The notes below the pieces were generated by a model. It had not been told where the DNA came from. It did no database searches and saw only the letters and a program-made list of their open reading frames with translations. From NCBI GenBank assembly GCA_949126835.1, contig OX421506.1, forward strand, positions 31,963,378-32,027,377: 64,000 bases of DNA, written 5' to 3'. The translations under genes and the position numbers were made by a program. Positions 1 to 12,993 of this stretch are shown here, one piece after another (position 1 is the first letter of the stretch; each line of letters opens with the position of its first letter). The stretch is from Anisus vortex. Lineage: Eukaryota > Mollusca > Gastropoda > Planorbidae.

Positions 1-115
1 TCAGAAGATTATCATGTCATAAATTTATATACGGTTTGAGCCTAGTCTTACTGACTAGTGCAGTTAACCCATTTTATCAGAAATGTCACTGGGGAAGGAG
101 AACTTACTTGACTGG
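1..115 (-). repeat. LINE 3'-end fragment ([13 protein letters not shown] family)
   Basis: AGAAGATTATCATG, GGTTTGAGCCTAGTCTT and AACCCATTTTATCAG match the family best seen at 40858-41085. It begins before the window. Confidence 0.5.
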
Positions 116-534
116 TATTGTAAAGCTAATATTAATATAATATTATATGTGTATCGAAACTCTTTAGTTGAGTGAACTATTTATTTTTTTTAAATATTAA
201 TACTTGTACATTTTGTCCAATCAGAGGAATGAACGTTTTTCAATTGTATTTCCTATGAATGAATTTTTTGGTTTGAAAATGTGAATTTGTATGAAATATT
301 TTTTCTTCTTTTGCATTCTTATCTTAAATTTTTTTTTTATCTTGTATAGAAATATTTTACATAACATCCTTAAGAACGCTATTAAAATTGTACATTAAAA
401 TTGGTTATTTCATACAAAAATATTAAATTACTTAATCTTATTATTTTGCTTGTAAAAGAAGCATTTGGCAGTGTCTAGAATACTATAAACTATAGAGAAA
501 GAATGTTTGGATGTGGGACTAAAGTATTTCTTTC

Positions 535-712
535 AGACCAATTTGATCAATAGGGCTAGTAAATATACGTTTGCAAGTTTCAGTGGCCACAACATACAAG
601 AAGATTGTGTGGACAGTACATTGTACAGCCGCATTATTTTTGTTCAAACTATTGTCAGGTACTCATCTGAGCCGGGTAGACTCAGGGACACCCTCTAGAC
701 CCAGGAAACACA
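535..712 (-). repeat. degraded SINE copy
   Basis: Recognisable pieces are GACCAATTTGATCAATAGGG, CAGTGGCCACAACATAC and GTAGACTCAGGGACACCCTC. The tRNA head is lost. Confidence 0.6.
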
Positions 713-894
713 TTATAGCATTTTCCAGGGCATGAACTGGGAACAGCTGAGCATGCTGTTGGTTGGCCACTGTGTGAGGGAGGGGTAGGCAAGTAGGTTT
801 TTATTTCTACAGATTTGGTTCAACTATTTGTTATAGACATCCCAAGGTTCATTAACGTAGACTTTAACATACGTTTGCTGTTACAAATTAAGTC

Positions 895-1320
895 ATTTAC
901 ACAGACTTTTGAAAGTGTGAACAGTTGATTTGGTAGGTTGGCCTCCCAGCATCATTGCATGGACCCTGGGTCCACCTAGAACTTTGATGGGTAGGACAGG
1001 AGGGTACAACCATATCCGTTTTGCCAAGCTTGATGTCTGGACAACCAAGCCTATAGTTCAGTATTTGCCCAACCAGTGCAGGGATACAAGGTATGCAGCA
1101 CCTTAATGATCCAAGGTAGAATTCCATCGGGAATAAAAATGTGAGTGTGCCTGCTGTGTCCTAACAAGTAACCTGCCCTAGTTATATAGCAACCTGCCCT
1201 AGTTATTTATCGCATGCCTCGGCCAGGAGTATGGAGCTAGGATGACATACATCATCCCTCGCATGTCACACCATTGACTTTAGAGCCATAAGGCTTGTCA
1301 AGTAAAAGACAAGACTTATA
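895..1320. repeat. dispersed repeat, copy 1
   Basis: Shares order and motifs with 11280-11650: CATGGACCCTG, GGGTCCACCTA, AAGCTTGATGTCTGGA, GCATGCCTCGG, CATTGACT and AGAGCCATAAGG. No coding sense was recognised. Confidence 0.5.
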
Positions 1321-1685
1321 AATAATTAGCAACATTTTTCACACAGCTCTGTCAATAGAATAAAAGATGCAAAGATTACTTCTTGCAACAATCCATATTA
1401 ATATTAAAAACAAAACATAACAAAAAAGTGTTTGAATTTATGAAAATTTTATTTATTTAAACTTATAATCAATATAGAAGGTGATTTGGCTTGTTCTGCA
1501 TCAAACGGTGCATTTTGTTAAAACAGCAGCTTATGGCACACGAATACGAAAATGTGAAAACTGAAAAACAAATCTATATTAAAAAAAAACGCATTAAGTA
1601 TTTGCACAGTAAAATAATTGACGTTTAAAACCTTCAAGAAAACCACACACAGATAAAACAAGCGGAAGAGAGAGATGGTGATTAA

Positions 1686-1732
1686 ATTGACCCATAGGGC
1701 CGGTGAAACAGCGTTCACCAGTTGTGGCAAAA
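1686..1732 (-). repeat. SINE fragment
   Basis: ATAGGGCCGGTGAAACAGCG and TTCACCAGTTGTGG match the SINE tail end. Confidence 0.55.
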
Positions 1733-2412
1733 CTGGAAGAAAGAAAAGTATATTATAAACTTTTAAAATTAGAAAAAACATGGATGTAAATAAAGTGAGG
1801 AAATTTAAATGTTTAAACAGTTCCCAAACTGACAGATTGTGTTAGATTTATGCTTACAGTTACAGACTGCCCAGTATCAATATTAACAAATGCTTCTGCA
1901 ATACCAGTTGAATAGAATGTACATGTTAACATTTCTTTTTGTTGATTTGATATTTAAAATGTAAAGTAACAATAATAAAACAGAATTCATTTTTAGATAA
2001 TCAACCAACTCTAGATCTTATGTTTGAACTTTTCATTGCACCAATGAAACAAAAAAAAAGGGTAACAATTATAACATTGTTATTTAGTAAGTATTTATGT
2101 CATATATGAAAATTTCACTTAAATTTTAATTACCGGGGTATGTTACTTCCCAAATGATGGTCGCAAAACAAACTAAGAAAGGTATCACAGAAATATTAAA
2201 ACAAAATTATATGAAATAGAATTAGGGAATGAGGAGGTACAGGATAATGAAAGCACTGACTCGAGGATTTTAGTTCTTTAACATTGTCAGGTGACTACTT
2301 GTGAAATTAATTTTGCCAGCTGGCAGTAATGTGCGTGGCAGCATGCCAATTGAAAAAATGCCACATTCCTGCAAAAGGTTCGGGCTTGTGACCCCACCCT
2401 TACGACTGTTGT

Positions 2413-2775
2413 GAGCATAGCACAAGTTCAGATGTCACAAATTGTTACAAACATAGCACAAGTTCAGATGTCACAAATTGTTACAAACATAGCACAAGTT
2501 CAGATGTCACAAATTGTTACAAACATAGAACAAGTTCAGATGTCACAAATTGTTACAAACATAGCACAAGTTCAGATGTCACAAATTGTTACAAACATAG
2601 CACAAGTTCAGATGTCACAAATTGTTACAAACATAGCACAAGTTCAGATGTCACAAATTGTTACAAACATAGCACAAGTTCAGATGTCACAAATTGTTAC
2701 AAACATAGCACAAGTTCAGATGTCACAAATTGTTACAAACATAGCACAAGTTCAGATGTCACAAATTGTTACAAA
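2413..2775. repeat. 36-bp minisatellite, 10 copies
   Basis: The unit includes ACATAGCACAAGTTCAG and ATGTCACAAATTGTT. Copies are nearly identical; one has GAACAAG. As 36 is a multiple of three, a repeat-only frame of a 12-residue unit stays open, which is not evidence for a gene. Confidence 0.95.
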
Positions 2776-3274
2776 GATCATAGCAATAAAGGAGATTAAA
2801 AAAAACAACTCAGTTATTTTCAAATAAAATTCTAGAATCAACAACAGTACAAATTCTGACAATCATTTTAACATTTTTGCTCTGGTACCGGTACTCATAA
2901 AACTAATCTTCATTGTTCAAGATAAAAAGTCTTTAAGAAATGAAAATAATGGCAGCAGTAAAGTTCATCACATCAATAGATAAGGAGGAATAAAGTAACA
3001 TTTTACAAAACAACTTCAATGGAGGTCATGAAAACAAAACTACAAGCAAGAGTTACAGGTTATTGACAAAAGTACAGGCTACACACTGACAAAGTACACA
3101 CTCATGCTATACATTTATAAAATACTGATATAATACGTAATAGCAACACATATCCACAGTTCACATTTTACATACTGGGTACTGACTTACTAAGCTTTTA
3201 CATAAATAAATACAGAAAATGCAAATCAAAAGTAATTAATGGGATAAAAACAAAACTACAAAATGCAGAAAATA

Positions 3275-3552
3275 TAAAGCCAATAGCTAAATAAAGCCAA
3301 TAGCTAAATAAAGCCAATAGCTAAATAAAGCCAATAGCTAAATAAAGCCAATAGCTAAATAAAGCCAATAGCTAAATAAAGCCAATAGCTAAATAAAGCC
3401 AATAGCTAAATAAAGACAATAGCTAAATAAAGCCAATAGCTAAATAAAGCCAATAGCTAAATAAAGCCAATAGCTAAATAAAGCCAATAGTTAAATAAAG
3501 CCAATAGCTAAATAAAGCCAATAGCTAAATAAAGCTAATAGCTAAATAAAGC
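3275..3552. repeat. 17-bp minisatellite, about 16 copies
   Basis: Unit AAAGCCAATAGCTAAAT with rare single-base variants. Confidence 0.95.
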
Positions 3553-3718
3553 CCAATAATTGAAACATTTGGTAATGACTGGATTCAAAGATAAAACTAA
3601 GTAAACTAGATTTTCAAGCAGAAATAAATCAGTGTTATTAACAATTTGTAGCTAGATGCAAGTATATGTGTTATTTTAATACCCTTTACACACTGACATA
3701 ACAGATACACTGTTTACA

Positions 3719-3968
3719 TACACACCACATTGACACAGTACACACCAAACTGACACAGTACACACCAAATTGACACAGTACACACCACATTGACACAGTA
3801 CACACCATATTGACTCAGTACACACCATATTGACTCAGTGCACACCATATTGACACGGTACACACCATATCGACACATTACACACCATATCGACACAGTA
3901 CACACCTAACTGACACAGAAAACACCATATTGACACAGTAAACACCACACTAACACAGCACACACACA
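3719..3968. repeat. 20-bp minisatellite, about 12 copies
   Basis: Unit CACACCATATTGACACAGTA, divergent toward the edges. Confidence 0.92.
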
Positions 3969-4783
3969 GTGGACACCACAATAACAAACGGTACATATAC
4001 CAAGTATTTCAGGACATGCAACAAAACTAATAGGTAGAACATAAAAAACTTAAACTGGATTTCAACAATTTTGTTTTGTGTACGGAACTAAATATGTAAG
4101 GTCAGAAGAAAAAGTAACATAATATATACATAAAGCAACATAATATATACATTGCAAAACTTGTGCAATGTAAATCAACATGGAAAAAATAAAGCAGCAT
4201 GAAGAGAATAATACTTTGGTTCAATCTCAAACATCAGGGATCACTGACTTATATAACTTATAATCTAAAGCTCTTCTACAGCCAAAATTCTGATTAAAAA
4301 AAGAATTCAAATAAAACCCAAACACTGCAATTAAACATTTGGAATTTGTTTAAAAAAAAAAGGTAAATGCAACTAAAAAAATAGTGAATGGGATAAAAAA
4401 GCAAAAAAGTACAGAAATGGCTACATGAAATTTCGTCTCACTTTAAAAAAAGAATACAATGACTGAATTCAGCCGGCATTTGAAGAAAAGACTGTTACGT
4501 CTTAATTTAGCAATATGTTAGATGAGAAATTGTGAAAATCTGGGTACACTAGGGAGTTATTGCAGAATTTAATCAGTACTATTAATGTTAGTAATTAAAT
4601 CTTGTAATCAAACCAATTATTGTATCACATTATTGTTAAAGATTTTTAACGAGATTATTCATTAAATAAAATTGATTAAAAAATATATATTGCCAAAAAT
4701 GTATGGAAACAGTCTCGATGTAAACTTTCCTTTGTTTGTATATGTCACATGGACACGTCAATTTGTACACAAACAATGTACCG

Positions 4784-4951
4784 GTAAAGTTTAAATGTGG
4801 TCTTACTGTACAGTAAGTTTAAATGAGGTCTTACTGTACGGTAAGTTTAAATGAGGTCTTACTGTACGGTAAGTTTAAATGAGGTCTTACTGTACGGTAA
4901 GTTTAAATGAGGTCTTACTGTACGGTAAGTTTAAAAAGAGGTCTTACTGTA
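4784..4951. repeat. 28-bp minisatellite, 6 copies
   Basis: Unit starts GTAAGTTTAAATGAGG and ends CTTACTGTACG; each unit contains an internal palindrome around TTACTGTACGGTAA. Confidence 0.92.
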
Positions 4952-7040
4952 TGCTACAGACACTGGGCTGTTGTTTTTGTTTTAAAAAGTTGCATGCAAA
5001 TAATTTACATTAAACGAATTGACTTAAAAATACAACTCTTTGGTGCTTGAAATTTGAACGAATAAAAAGAATAACAAAGTGATATCTTTCAGTATGTTGG
5101 TGTTATATATAATAAAAGTACTATATATATATATTATACATATATATATTACAAAAAAGTACTATATATATATATATAAGAAAAGTACTAAGTCAAAACC
5201 ACTCATTTGACTAGAGCTAAATGACAACACTATAGACTTTAAGCAGTTCTTGATAGGGCTCACACCACTGAGTATAGCTCATACAGAAGGCACAACTTCA
5301 TTCAAGGGGCAGCACTGTTTATCTTATAAGACATAAGGTCTAGGCAGGTTTTCATGGTACATTTTGCTCATTAACATGTCTTTTACTGATGAAAATTTTA
5401 CAAATAAAATGACAATTTAAGGTATTTTACTGCAATGATACATATACAACGAGAGAAAAAAAAGTTCTTTTTTAATATCATATGGTACGGTAGATATTTT
5501 ATATGTAAATACTTTTTTTATGTTTATACATTTCTATATTTAAACTGGAATTGGGCATTTGTTATGTTGTATATTCTTTACTTGTATTGACTGAATCTTG
5601 TATATTTTATGGTTCTGTTCTGTATGATCTATATTCTATATGTTGTATATTCTGTATGATCTATATTCTGTGTGTTGTATATTTCATATGTAGTAGACTC
5701 AGTATCTGTAATATTTACTGCGTATGTTCTATATGTTTTATATATTCTGTATGTTGTATGTTCTGTACAGTCAACATACTATGGCTCACATTAACTATCA
5801 CACAAAGTAGGTACCAATACTTCTAAAGGGCTGATTTACAACATTGTAAAATACACAACATTGCATATTCACCAAGGGAAGACCACACAACGCTGAAAGG
5901 AAAGCCTATGATTTATTAAAAATGTTGATATGTAAAGAATGTCAACCACGTGGTCACCACCTCAAACCACAAGTACCGGTACTCCCGCAACCTTCTGTCA
6001 ACCTATACGTTGTTGCCAACAAAGTGCATGACAACAACCCTCACCGTTCTTACCACACATTTTTATACCAACTATAAAAACCATTAAATCCACGTATAAC
6101 AATCCTGACAGTTCACTGTGCTTTATACATACAAATAAATATGACCAGAGAATCATACTCACCATGTAATGGCTTGTTAAATAACTACAGCAGATTCTCA
6201 AGGGCTCTGATACAACTAGAAATTTTTTTGTTTTAAAATATATGCTCTTGAAAAAAAATGACGTAAGGATTTTATCTTAGATCTGAAAGGCAGGTAAAGG
6301 TGATTCATAACCGGTTTGTGTGATCACAGCTTATCGGTGAATGTACCGAAACACTCAGCAGTTTTCATGTTACTTTGGAGTAACAAACCCAAGGTACTTT
6401 CATATAGTTTGTTATCTTGGATACTTAGATATTTCCCAACACCCAGAAAGAACAACACAGCTCAACACATTCTGTATCCTGATGATTGGTTTCTATGTTC
6501 ATGAAATGCAAAGGAAATACTTCCCATAACAGGATGATCAAAAAAATATATTATGAACATCCTCAAAAACAAATATTTATGTTTTCTACACCGTAATCAA
6601 TCCATATATATATTTTCATGCAAGTTCAGCAGATGAGATAATAAATATTTAAAAAAAAATAAAATGATGGCAAAGCTTTGGAGAAAATTAAAAACAGTTC
6701 AATAAATAAATATAGTACAACAGTTAATGGGAAGAAAAAAACAAACCAGGAGAGACTGGAATCAGATTGATCAATAAAATTTCAGCAGACAGCTGACATG
6801 AGGAATCATAGAGCACTTAAGAAAAGCAAGCAAATCTTCTTATTGATGTAGCCAGCACTATGGTGATAAAAGGTGTTAACTGCATGGTGTTGATAACTTA
6901 ATTAACTCCCAATGGCTCATTATGTTGTTGTTTTTTAGCTGGTGTTGACAAAGTTAATTATAATCCCAAAATCATAATTGCTTGTTGTTTTGCTAGTATT
7001 GAAGTAATGCCTTTTCTTAATGCTTTTAATGATTTACAGT
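4952..7040. other. AT-rich flank downstream of JMJD4
   Basis: Contains TA microsatellites (5125-5180) and a T/G-rich TGTATATTCTGTATG tract (5560-5770). No exon was recognised; part may be JMJD4 3'UTR. Confidence 0.5.
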
Positions 7041-10000
7041 TTAAATGAGCGCAAGGTGGTGTATTATGTTTTCAATACTGTGAATTAATTCTAAAGGAGG
7101 TAAAACAAGGTCATTCATACTGGAAGGGTCATTCAACAATTCCAGGAACTCTGGCTGCTCCGCCATGTCTTTGACGAGGTCAAGAACACGCTGGATATCA
7201 AACAGTGCCAGGTTGGGCCCACAGTGGGCCCAGTGGGGGCAGTGACGGTGGTCACAGGGGGAGGCTGGGGATTGGGTGGAAGTTCCTACAGAGATGTCGC
7301 CAGAGAATGTTTCAGGACGAGAGTGGACAGTGGTTCCTGAAATTAAACACAAGCACACCGGACTTTTCGGAGAACATTTTGTGTAAATTCCTTCTGATTG
7401 ATGATCAAAATTAGACGGCCCCATAACACTGCCTGGTTTTAATAGAGCAGGTTTATCTGTCATTAACTGTGGTTCATTGCAACTGCTTGTCCCAGGTGGC
7501 GGTGTCCCTTTGTTTTCCTGCTTATCGAAAGAGTCTTTGAAAGATCCGCCTTCAAAACTTGAGAATTCCTGGTTGAAGTTGTGATCCACAAAGACTAGGA
7601 CCGGGTTCTCCAGGGCCACATCGCACCGGACATAATGCACAAAGTTCAGCTCCAGGAGCGCACTGGGCTCTTGGCCAACAACTACGTCGTCATTGCAGGT
7701 GGAAGAACTCTTCGGCAGGGAGACAACCACATCGCAGCTTATCACGTTCGGGGAGGGCAGAGAACTGATGCTTTCCAAGGGATCTTCAAGCATGCAGACC
7801 AGGCTTTTGCCGGCGGGGACAAAATGTTTGGGGTGACTAGGGAGGGCGGGAAGAATCGATGCAATGCTTTCTCGGATGTACATTTTCTGCACAAATTTCG
7901 GCAGGAGCAAGTCCACAGCGTACTGATGTAGGGCTCTGACTCTGTGGTTGGCTATGGTGGCCAGGAAGTTGTAGAAATCCATGTAATTGATCCCGCTGTC
8001 TGCTTTAAGGATAACCTGAAACACAAGAGACAAGCTTAAATTTATCATCAATGACATGGACAAATTTAATTTAAACAAAAAAGCCAAATATTTGTTAACT
8101 GTGAAACTATTTTTTGGGACACAGTGGTCATGAAGTAGTGTGTCAAACTGCCATTGTGAAGGTCTATGGTTTGGATCCAGGTAGTAACCCTAGCAGTCTA
8201 CCCAGCACTGATGGTTACCCAACAAACTAAAAGTAAAGTAAAGGCAGCTAATCACTCTGCTGACTACACAATCTCTTTGTATGCCATGGCCTCAGAAAAA
8301 CGGCTTTACCAATCTTATGAAGATACATTTTTTTTAACAATTCTATTAAATAAAATAAACTAAAAGCTAATATTTTTATAAACAGACTACTGTGATAATT
8401 GCCACATTTGCCTGTGTTTTTATAATAAAAGCTATTATCCCAAATCAACTTTCAAAAACTTGCAGGCTTTCTTTCAGTATTCAAAAAACTGCAATACAAA
8501 TATTTTAGCTTTACTGGTGGCTAGTTTCTGAAAGTGTGAGACTAAATGCTGGTCCTTGATTGGCCAGGGAATGTTAAGCTGCTTGAGTGTTGTGTTGGAC
8601 CCACCTGGCAATGCTCGTTCCAGCCCGTCATATCCTTGCAGTCAGAGATCTCCTCCTGGACGGCCAGAAGACGGCCCTTGATGTACGCCCACACAAGGTG
8701 AGAGTTGCAGCCGTTGATCCAGTTGTGATTGATGGAAATTGTGTCCTCCTGGGAGGTTAAAACGAAAAAAAGGTCAGTTTGACAGCAATTACCTGCATTT
8801 ACAAAACAACTAATTACTTTCTAGTTGACTGCCCCAAAGTAGACGCCTCAACAAACCGTAACTAACACACTAGAAAAAAACACACCGAAAAGCTATAAAA
8901 AAAAGACATTGATATGTTTGTCTGGCATTGACTGCATGAGAGTATATAGCTCTGCTGTTTGGTTCACAGAAGATAGAGATCAAAGTGCAAAACTAAACTC
9001 AATTATCATCAGCTTTGGCGCTACAGCCCATACAGGGCTCTGACCACCCTCACCACCTCCTTCCACTTGGACCTATCCATTGCCTTCTTTTTCCAGGCCT
9101 GGACCCCGATCTGTCGCAGATCCATCTCGACATCGTCCAACCATCTCAGTCTGGGTCTGCCTTTAGGTCTGTATTATATATATTACTTTTGCTCCTCAGC
9201 TGTTCGGCATTTGTTCCAGGTGGCCTGTTTAGCGTAGTCTGCCCTTCATTAGCTCAGGCCACAATAGTGGGGTTTTCATATAACTCATTGACCTCTCTAT
9301 TGGTGCGCATCCTCCATCCATTTTGACTAAACACAGAGAAATATAGGAAACCATAAAAAACTTTGGTATAACAAGAAAATATCGGAAAGAAATTTCAGGT
9401 TTTAAGTTTCTTGTGAATGTACTTTACTTACTTACTGCCCGTAACGCCGTGGGCGCATAGGGCAGCAACAAAGTCCTTCCATCTTTCTCTGTCACGTGCG
9501 ACAATTCCAATCGTACCCCAGGAGTGACCAAATTCTTTGTGAATGTAATGTGATCATTAAAACCTTTCTGTGGGTTTGTCAAGGCAATTATGAAGACATG
9601 GTTAGAAAAATAAACTTACCAAATTGATAACTTGATGATACCAGCCGCTCGGAATGAAGATTATCTCCCCTGGATTTTGAAACACTGTAATGGCCTCTCC
9701 CATTGCCTGCAACGCCTGGGGGAAGATTTTGGGGTCACTAATCTCCTCGGACCTGATGTCAAACACCATTTGCTTGCACCTATTTTGTAGATTTCTTTCA
9801 CAGCCTGGAAGTAGAAATACATATAACGGCATTGACTAAAATAAATTACCTAGGCAACAATGATAGCTTGAAATGTGAATAGAATAAAATGTTGCCAGCG
9901 AACAGCCTTTGCAATTTGGTTGTTTCACCTGGCGGGAAGATGATCCACTTCTTCTGTCCGCAGATGTTGGCCGACCAGCTGTAGGAATGCAGGACGTCAG

Positions 10001-12993
10001 CATGGAAAGGAGTCCACGAATTCCTGGGGCCCATGTAAACAAATCTGTAGTCGTCTTTGCTGGCCAGATCCTGCCTTGCGTCCCAGAATTCATTCATCCA
10101 ATCAGAGCACAAGAAAGCTGGTGGATTGTACGCACGGTATAATGGAAATTGTCTGCGAAAAAATGGAGAAATAAAAACACAAATCAATAAGAAATTTCCT
10201 TAAAATCAAAGAATTTGGTTCTTAGATATAATAAAGAAAAATATTATTTTAGTCAAAAGTACAAGTTACTGAGCACAGGACATTTATTAATGTATTAAAT
10301 GCCCAGCCACATTTAATGCCTTCAGAAGGATCTCTGGTACTCATCTGAGCCTGGTAGACTCAGACCTTGGCAAGAATCCAGGTGTGTCCAAGAGTTGAGT
10401 TCAGGACACTAGAAGTGACAAGCCGGTGATCTTCCCCTAAATCCCACTGTTCAGAGCAAACAGTTATATTTAACAGTAGCATTTATGTACTATTTACCTA
10501 TGAAAATGCCAGTCTTTTAGGTATAAACATTTTCCATCCACAGCCTCTTTTGTCCTTTGTTTCTGCCAGTACAGAATGTAGTTCTCAACTGTCATCTCAG
10601 CCTTTGGGTGTGCTGAAAATTCTTGTTCGTTGCAGTCAGCCACAGAGGCAGAAGTTTTGCCTATTTAAATTTAAAAAGCCATTAAGCGTTGAATCATTAA
10701 GGAAACAATGGCATGCATAATCCAGCTGGACGTACAGTTAGTACACAAGACTTTCAACACAGCATCCAATCCCGACTGCCCTGCAGGAGATCTGGGCTGA
10801 GGACTTAATAATCTTCTATCAATAAAGAAAGTCTGTCAATTTATAAGCCATTCACTGAAGCTCAAGAAGTAGGAACAGCTGCAACTGTTCATTATAAACT
10901 GATAGTTTTTTTAAAGCTTTTTTTTTGCATATAAAATTAGTTGGTGGAGTTTACTAGCTATAGTGGTTCTAACCAATACCATGCCTGCCTCTACTTTCCT
11001 CAACTGGTATGGGTACAGTCCCTGGGATATAGATACAGACCAGGATTTAAACCTAAGACCTTTACATAAGCCAGCAAAGTAAAAAATTGCAACCCATCCA
11101 TAAGGAAGGAGAAGAGAATAAACAGAGAAAGTTCATTTTCAAAACACTGTATACTACAGCAATCTATAATCTGTATACAAGGAGCAGCTGAAAAAATCAT
11201 ATTGACACTTCTATACCCATGGGCCTCAAAGCTAGCAAAGTGTTAAACCACCGATAAGCTCCTGTTAAGAGTACACCAATAAGCGCATGCATGGGGGCAC
11301 AGACCCTGCTGCGCATCTGAGGATCATTTCACAGGCAAGAGTCCACCTAAAAACTTGCTGGGGGAGGAAGGAATAGTTGCAACAGTAGTACTCTCGCCAA
11401 GCCCGGTGTCTGGATGTCCATGCCTATCCCATAGTCTAGTATTAGTACTACTCAGGCAAAAGTAGTACGTGGGGAATTCCACAGGAGAGGTAAACATGTA
11501 GTGCAAGTGCCTGCAAGATACCTAGCATGCTGCGTGTCCCATCGGCATGCCTCAGACAGAATCTTGTAACTAGATGAATTGACTCACCCCTTCTAACGTT
11601 ACACCCTGAACTAAAGAGCCAAAAGGTTCATCCGGCACAGGAGACTTTTACATTTAGTTTACAGTCCATTTGGCTTGAGAACCATCGATAACCAGTATAA
11701 TAATAATAATGAGCACTTTTATAGCGCAACTATCCATGCTATAATAGCATGCTCAGTGCGCTGTCATGACATAGATACAAGAGCACAAATTAGACCATGA
11801 TTACTTAAACATATAGGACTTTAGGTTCTTTTTAAAAGACTTTGCTTCAGTTTGCCTTAGTGAAATAGGCAAATTGTTCCATAATACGGGCGCCACCGCC
11901 TCAAAGGCGCGCACTCCAAAGGTTTTCTTTCTATGTCCAATAAGACTGGGAGTCCTGAGTAATGACTTTTCACTTGAACGGAGATCTCTTGCTGGAACAT
12001 ATGTTGTAAGAATGTTTTGAAGATAGCTAGGTGCAGTGCCATCCAAGCAGCGAATGCCAGGGAAAGAAGCTTAAATTCAATTCGCTTTTGCACGGGGAGC
12101 CAGTGGAGATCCCTAAGTATAGGGGTGATGTGAGCGGACCTCTCGACCAGAGATACTATGCGTGCAGCATTGTTCTGCACCTTCTGGAGTCTCTCAATCT
12201 GCTTTTTTGGAATCCCCCACAAGCAGCTGTTGCAGTAATCAAGTCTTGAGAGAATAAGAGAGACGGCAACAGCATTTGCTGTTTTCTTGTTTAGATGAGG
12301 TCGCAATTGACCTAAGGCTCGTAATTGCATAGAGCATGCCCGGACGACAGAGCTGACATGGGTAGTCATTGAAAGTTTACTGTCAATAAACAAGCCAAGA
12401 TCTTTTATATTGTCAGATAAGGTAATTTCAGCAGTGCCAACTTTTATTGCTTCTAGCTTAGAGGTTTTAAGTTTAGCATGAGTTTATTTTATTTTTTATA
12501 AGTTTATTCATGCCCAGGACTTACAATGACCAGTTGCCTGTGCCTTTCCATGACTTATGCCAGGTAGGGCCTACACATTAGACTAACCCATTCTTGGAAA
12601 ATAAAAACTGGCGTCAGCCTGGATTCAAACCCAGGACCTTTTGATTTGAATGACAATCTGCAGTTAGAACAACTGTGCCATTGTAACAATACATACCTTT
12701 ATTGTAACAATACATACCTTTATTTTTTACATTTAACATTTCCTACCATAATTTTCAACTAGGAATGTGAAATTGGGAGTTCCATCTTCCAAAACCCAAT
12801 CCTTTGTGCTGGCCCAATTTGATGTAGCACAAGGCCCAACAATGCAGAGTTGATTTTTCAGAAATATGTCCTGGAAAAACTGCTCATAAGGCATGAGGTG
12901 ATCAATGTACATGGCACTGTGAGAAACTGGATCATCCACCTGCCATGGTTTAGATGACAGCGCAGTAGAGTGATTAATTTCAGGAAAGTCCAT
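7041..12993 (-). CDS. JMJD4: JmjC-domain lysyl hydroxylase JMJD4, six coding exons
   Basis: JMJD4 proteins are Fe(II)/2-oxoglutarate oxygenases; the human one hydroxylates a lysine of release factor eRF1 to support translation termination. Coding exons, read on the minus strand: 12993-12747, 10660-10498, 10152-9929, 9804-9620, 8748-8605, 8015-7041. All have AG/GT borders and matching phases, giving 645 aa. The iron-binding HxD is in FHAD (H187, D189) and the distal His in WYHQV (H268); KKW near 204-206 follows as in the family. Exon 5 carries the well-conserved block starting EDTISINHNW. The chosen ATG lies 7 bases inside an exon whose acceptor is at 13000, so a non-coding 5' exon upstream is likely. 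The human protein is about 460 aa; the excess is a low-complexity insert in the last exon, after which a conserved C-terminal helix (FDIQRVLDLV) returns. A hAT element at 13592-15280 sits in the presumed 5' intron. Family assignment is firm; the 5' end is inferred. Confidence 0.9.
8120..8320 (+). repeat. degraded SINE in a JMJD4 intron
   Basis: GGTTTGGATCC (box B remnant), CTACCCAGCACTGATGG, ACCCAACAAACT and GCCATGGCCTCAG follow SINE order in the plus orientation. Confidence 0.6.
9010..9175 (-). pseudogene. RTE-like LINE C-terminal fragment A
   Basis: The minus strand encodes GRPRLRWLDDVEMDLRQIG, then a WKKKAMDRSKWK-type end and a stop, a standard LINE RT tail. JMJD4 intronic. Confidence 0.78.
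9420..9530 (-). pseudogene. RTE-like LINE C-terminal fragment B
   Basis: The minus strand encodes VARDRERWKDFVAALCAHG and then TGSK and a stop, followed by a GTAA-type tail. A different LINE copy from fragment A. Confidence 0.72.
10328..10400 (-). repeat. SINE fragment in a JMJD4 intron
   Basis: GGTACTCATCTGAGCCTGG and TAGACTCAG match the mid-SINE segment only. Confidence 0.5.
11280..11650. repeat. dispersed repeat, copy 2
   Basis: Counterpart of 895-1320, with GCCAAGCCCGGTGTCTGGA, GGCATGCCTCAGACAG and AAAGAGCCAAAAGG. It lies in the first large JMJD4 intron. Class unknown. Confidence 0.5.
11696..12480 (-). pseudogene. CR1/L2-like LINE reverse transcriptase C-terminal fragment
   Basis: The minus strand encodes DYCNSCLWGIPK, RLQKVQNNAARIV, LHWLPVQKRIEFKLL and later FGVRAFEAVAPVLWNNLP, all hallmarks of RT C-termini in CR1/L2/Rex-type LINEs. 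The frame shifts near 12030. The 3' end reads GCGCTATAAAAGTGCTC followed by an ATT microsatellite (11696-11710), typical of these LINEs. 5' truncated; lies in a JMJD4 intron. Confidence 0.85.
12560..12690 (-). repeat. SINE-like tRNA-head fragment
   Basis: Plus-strand GGATTCAAACCCAGG is a reversed box B. A TACATACCTTTATTGTAACAA duplication follows at about 12690-12722. Intronic in JMJD4. Confidence 0.4.

Noticed and set aside
2411..2827. 138-codon frame encoding a 12-residue repeat
   Set aside because: It is a translation of a 36-bp minisatellite, with no unique domain or splice context.
3275..3552. CRISPR-like regular repeats
   Set aside because: Direct tandem units without spacers in a eukaryotic genome.
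3714..3905. minus-strand Cys/Val/Tyr-rich frame
   Set aside because: It is an antisense reading of the 20-bp minisatellite.
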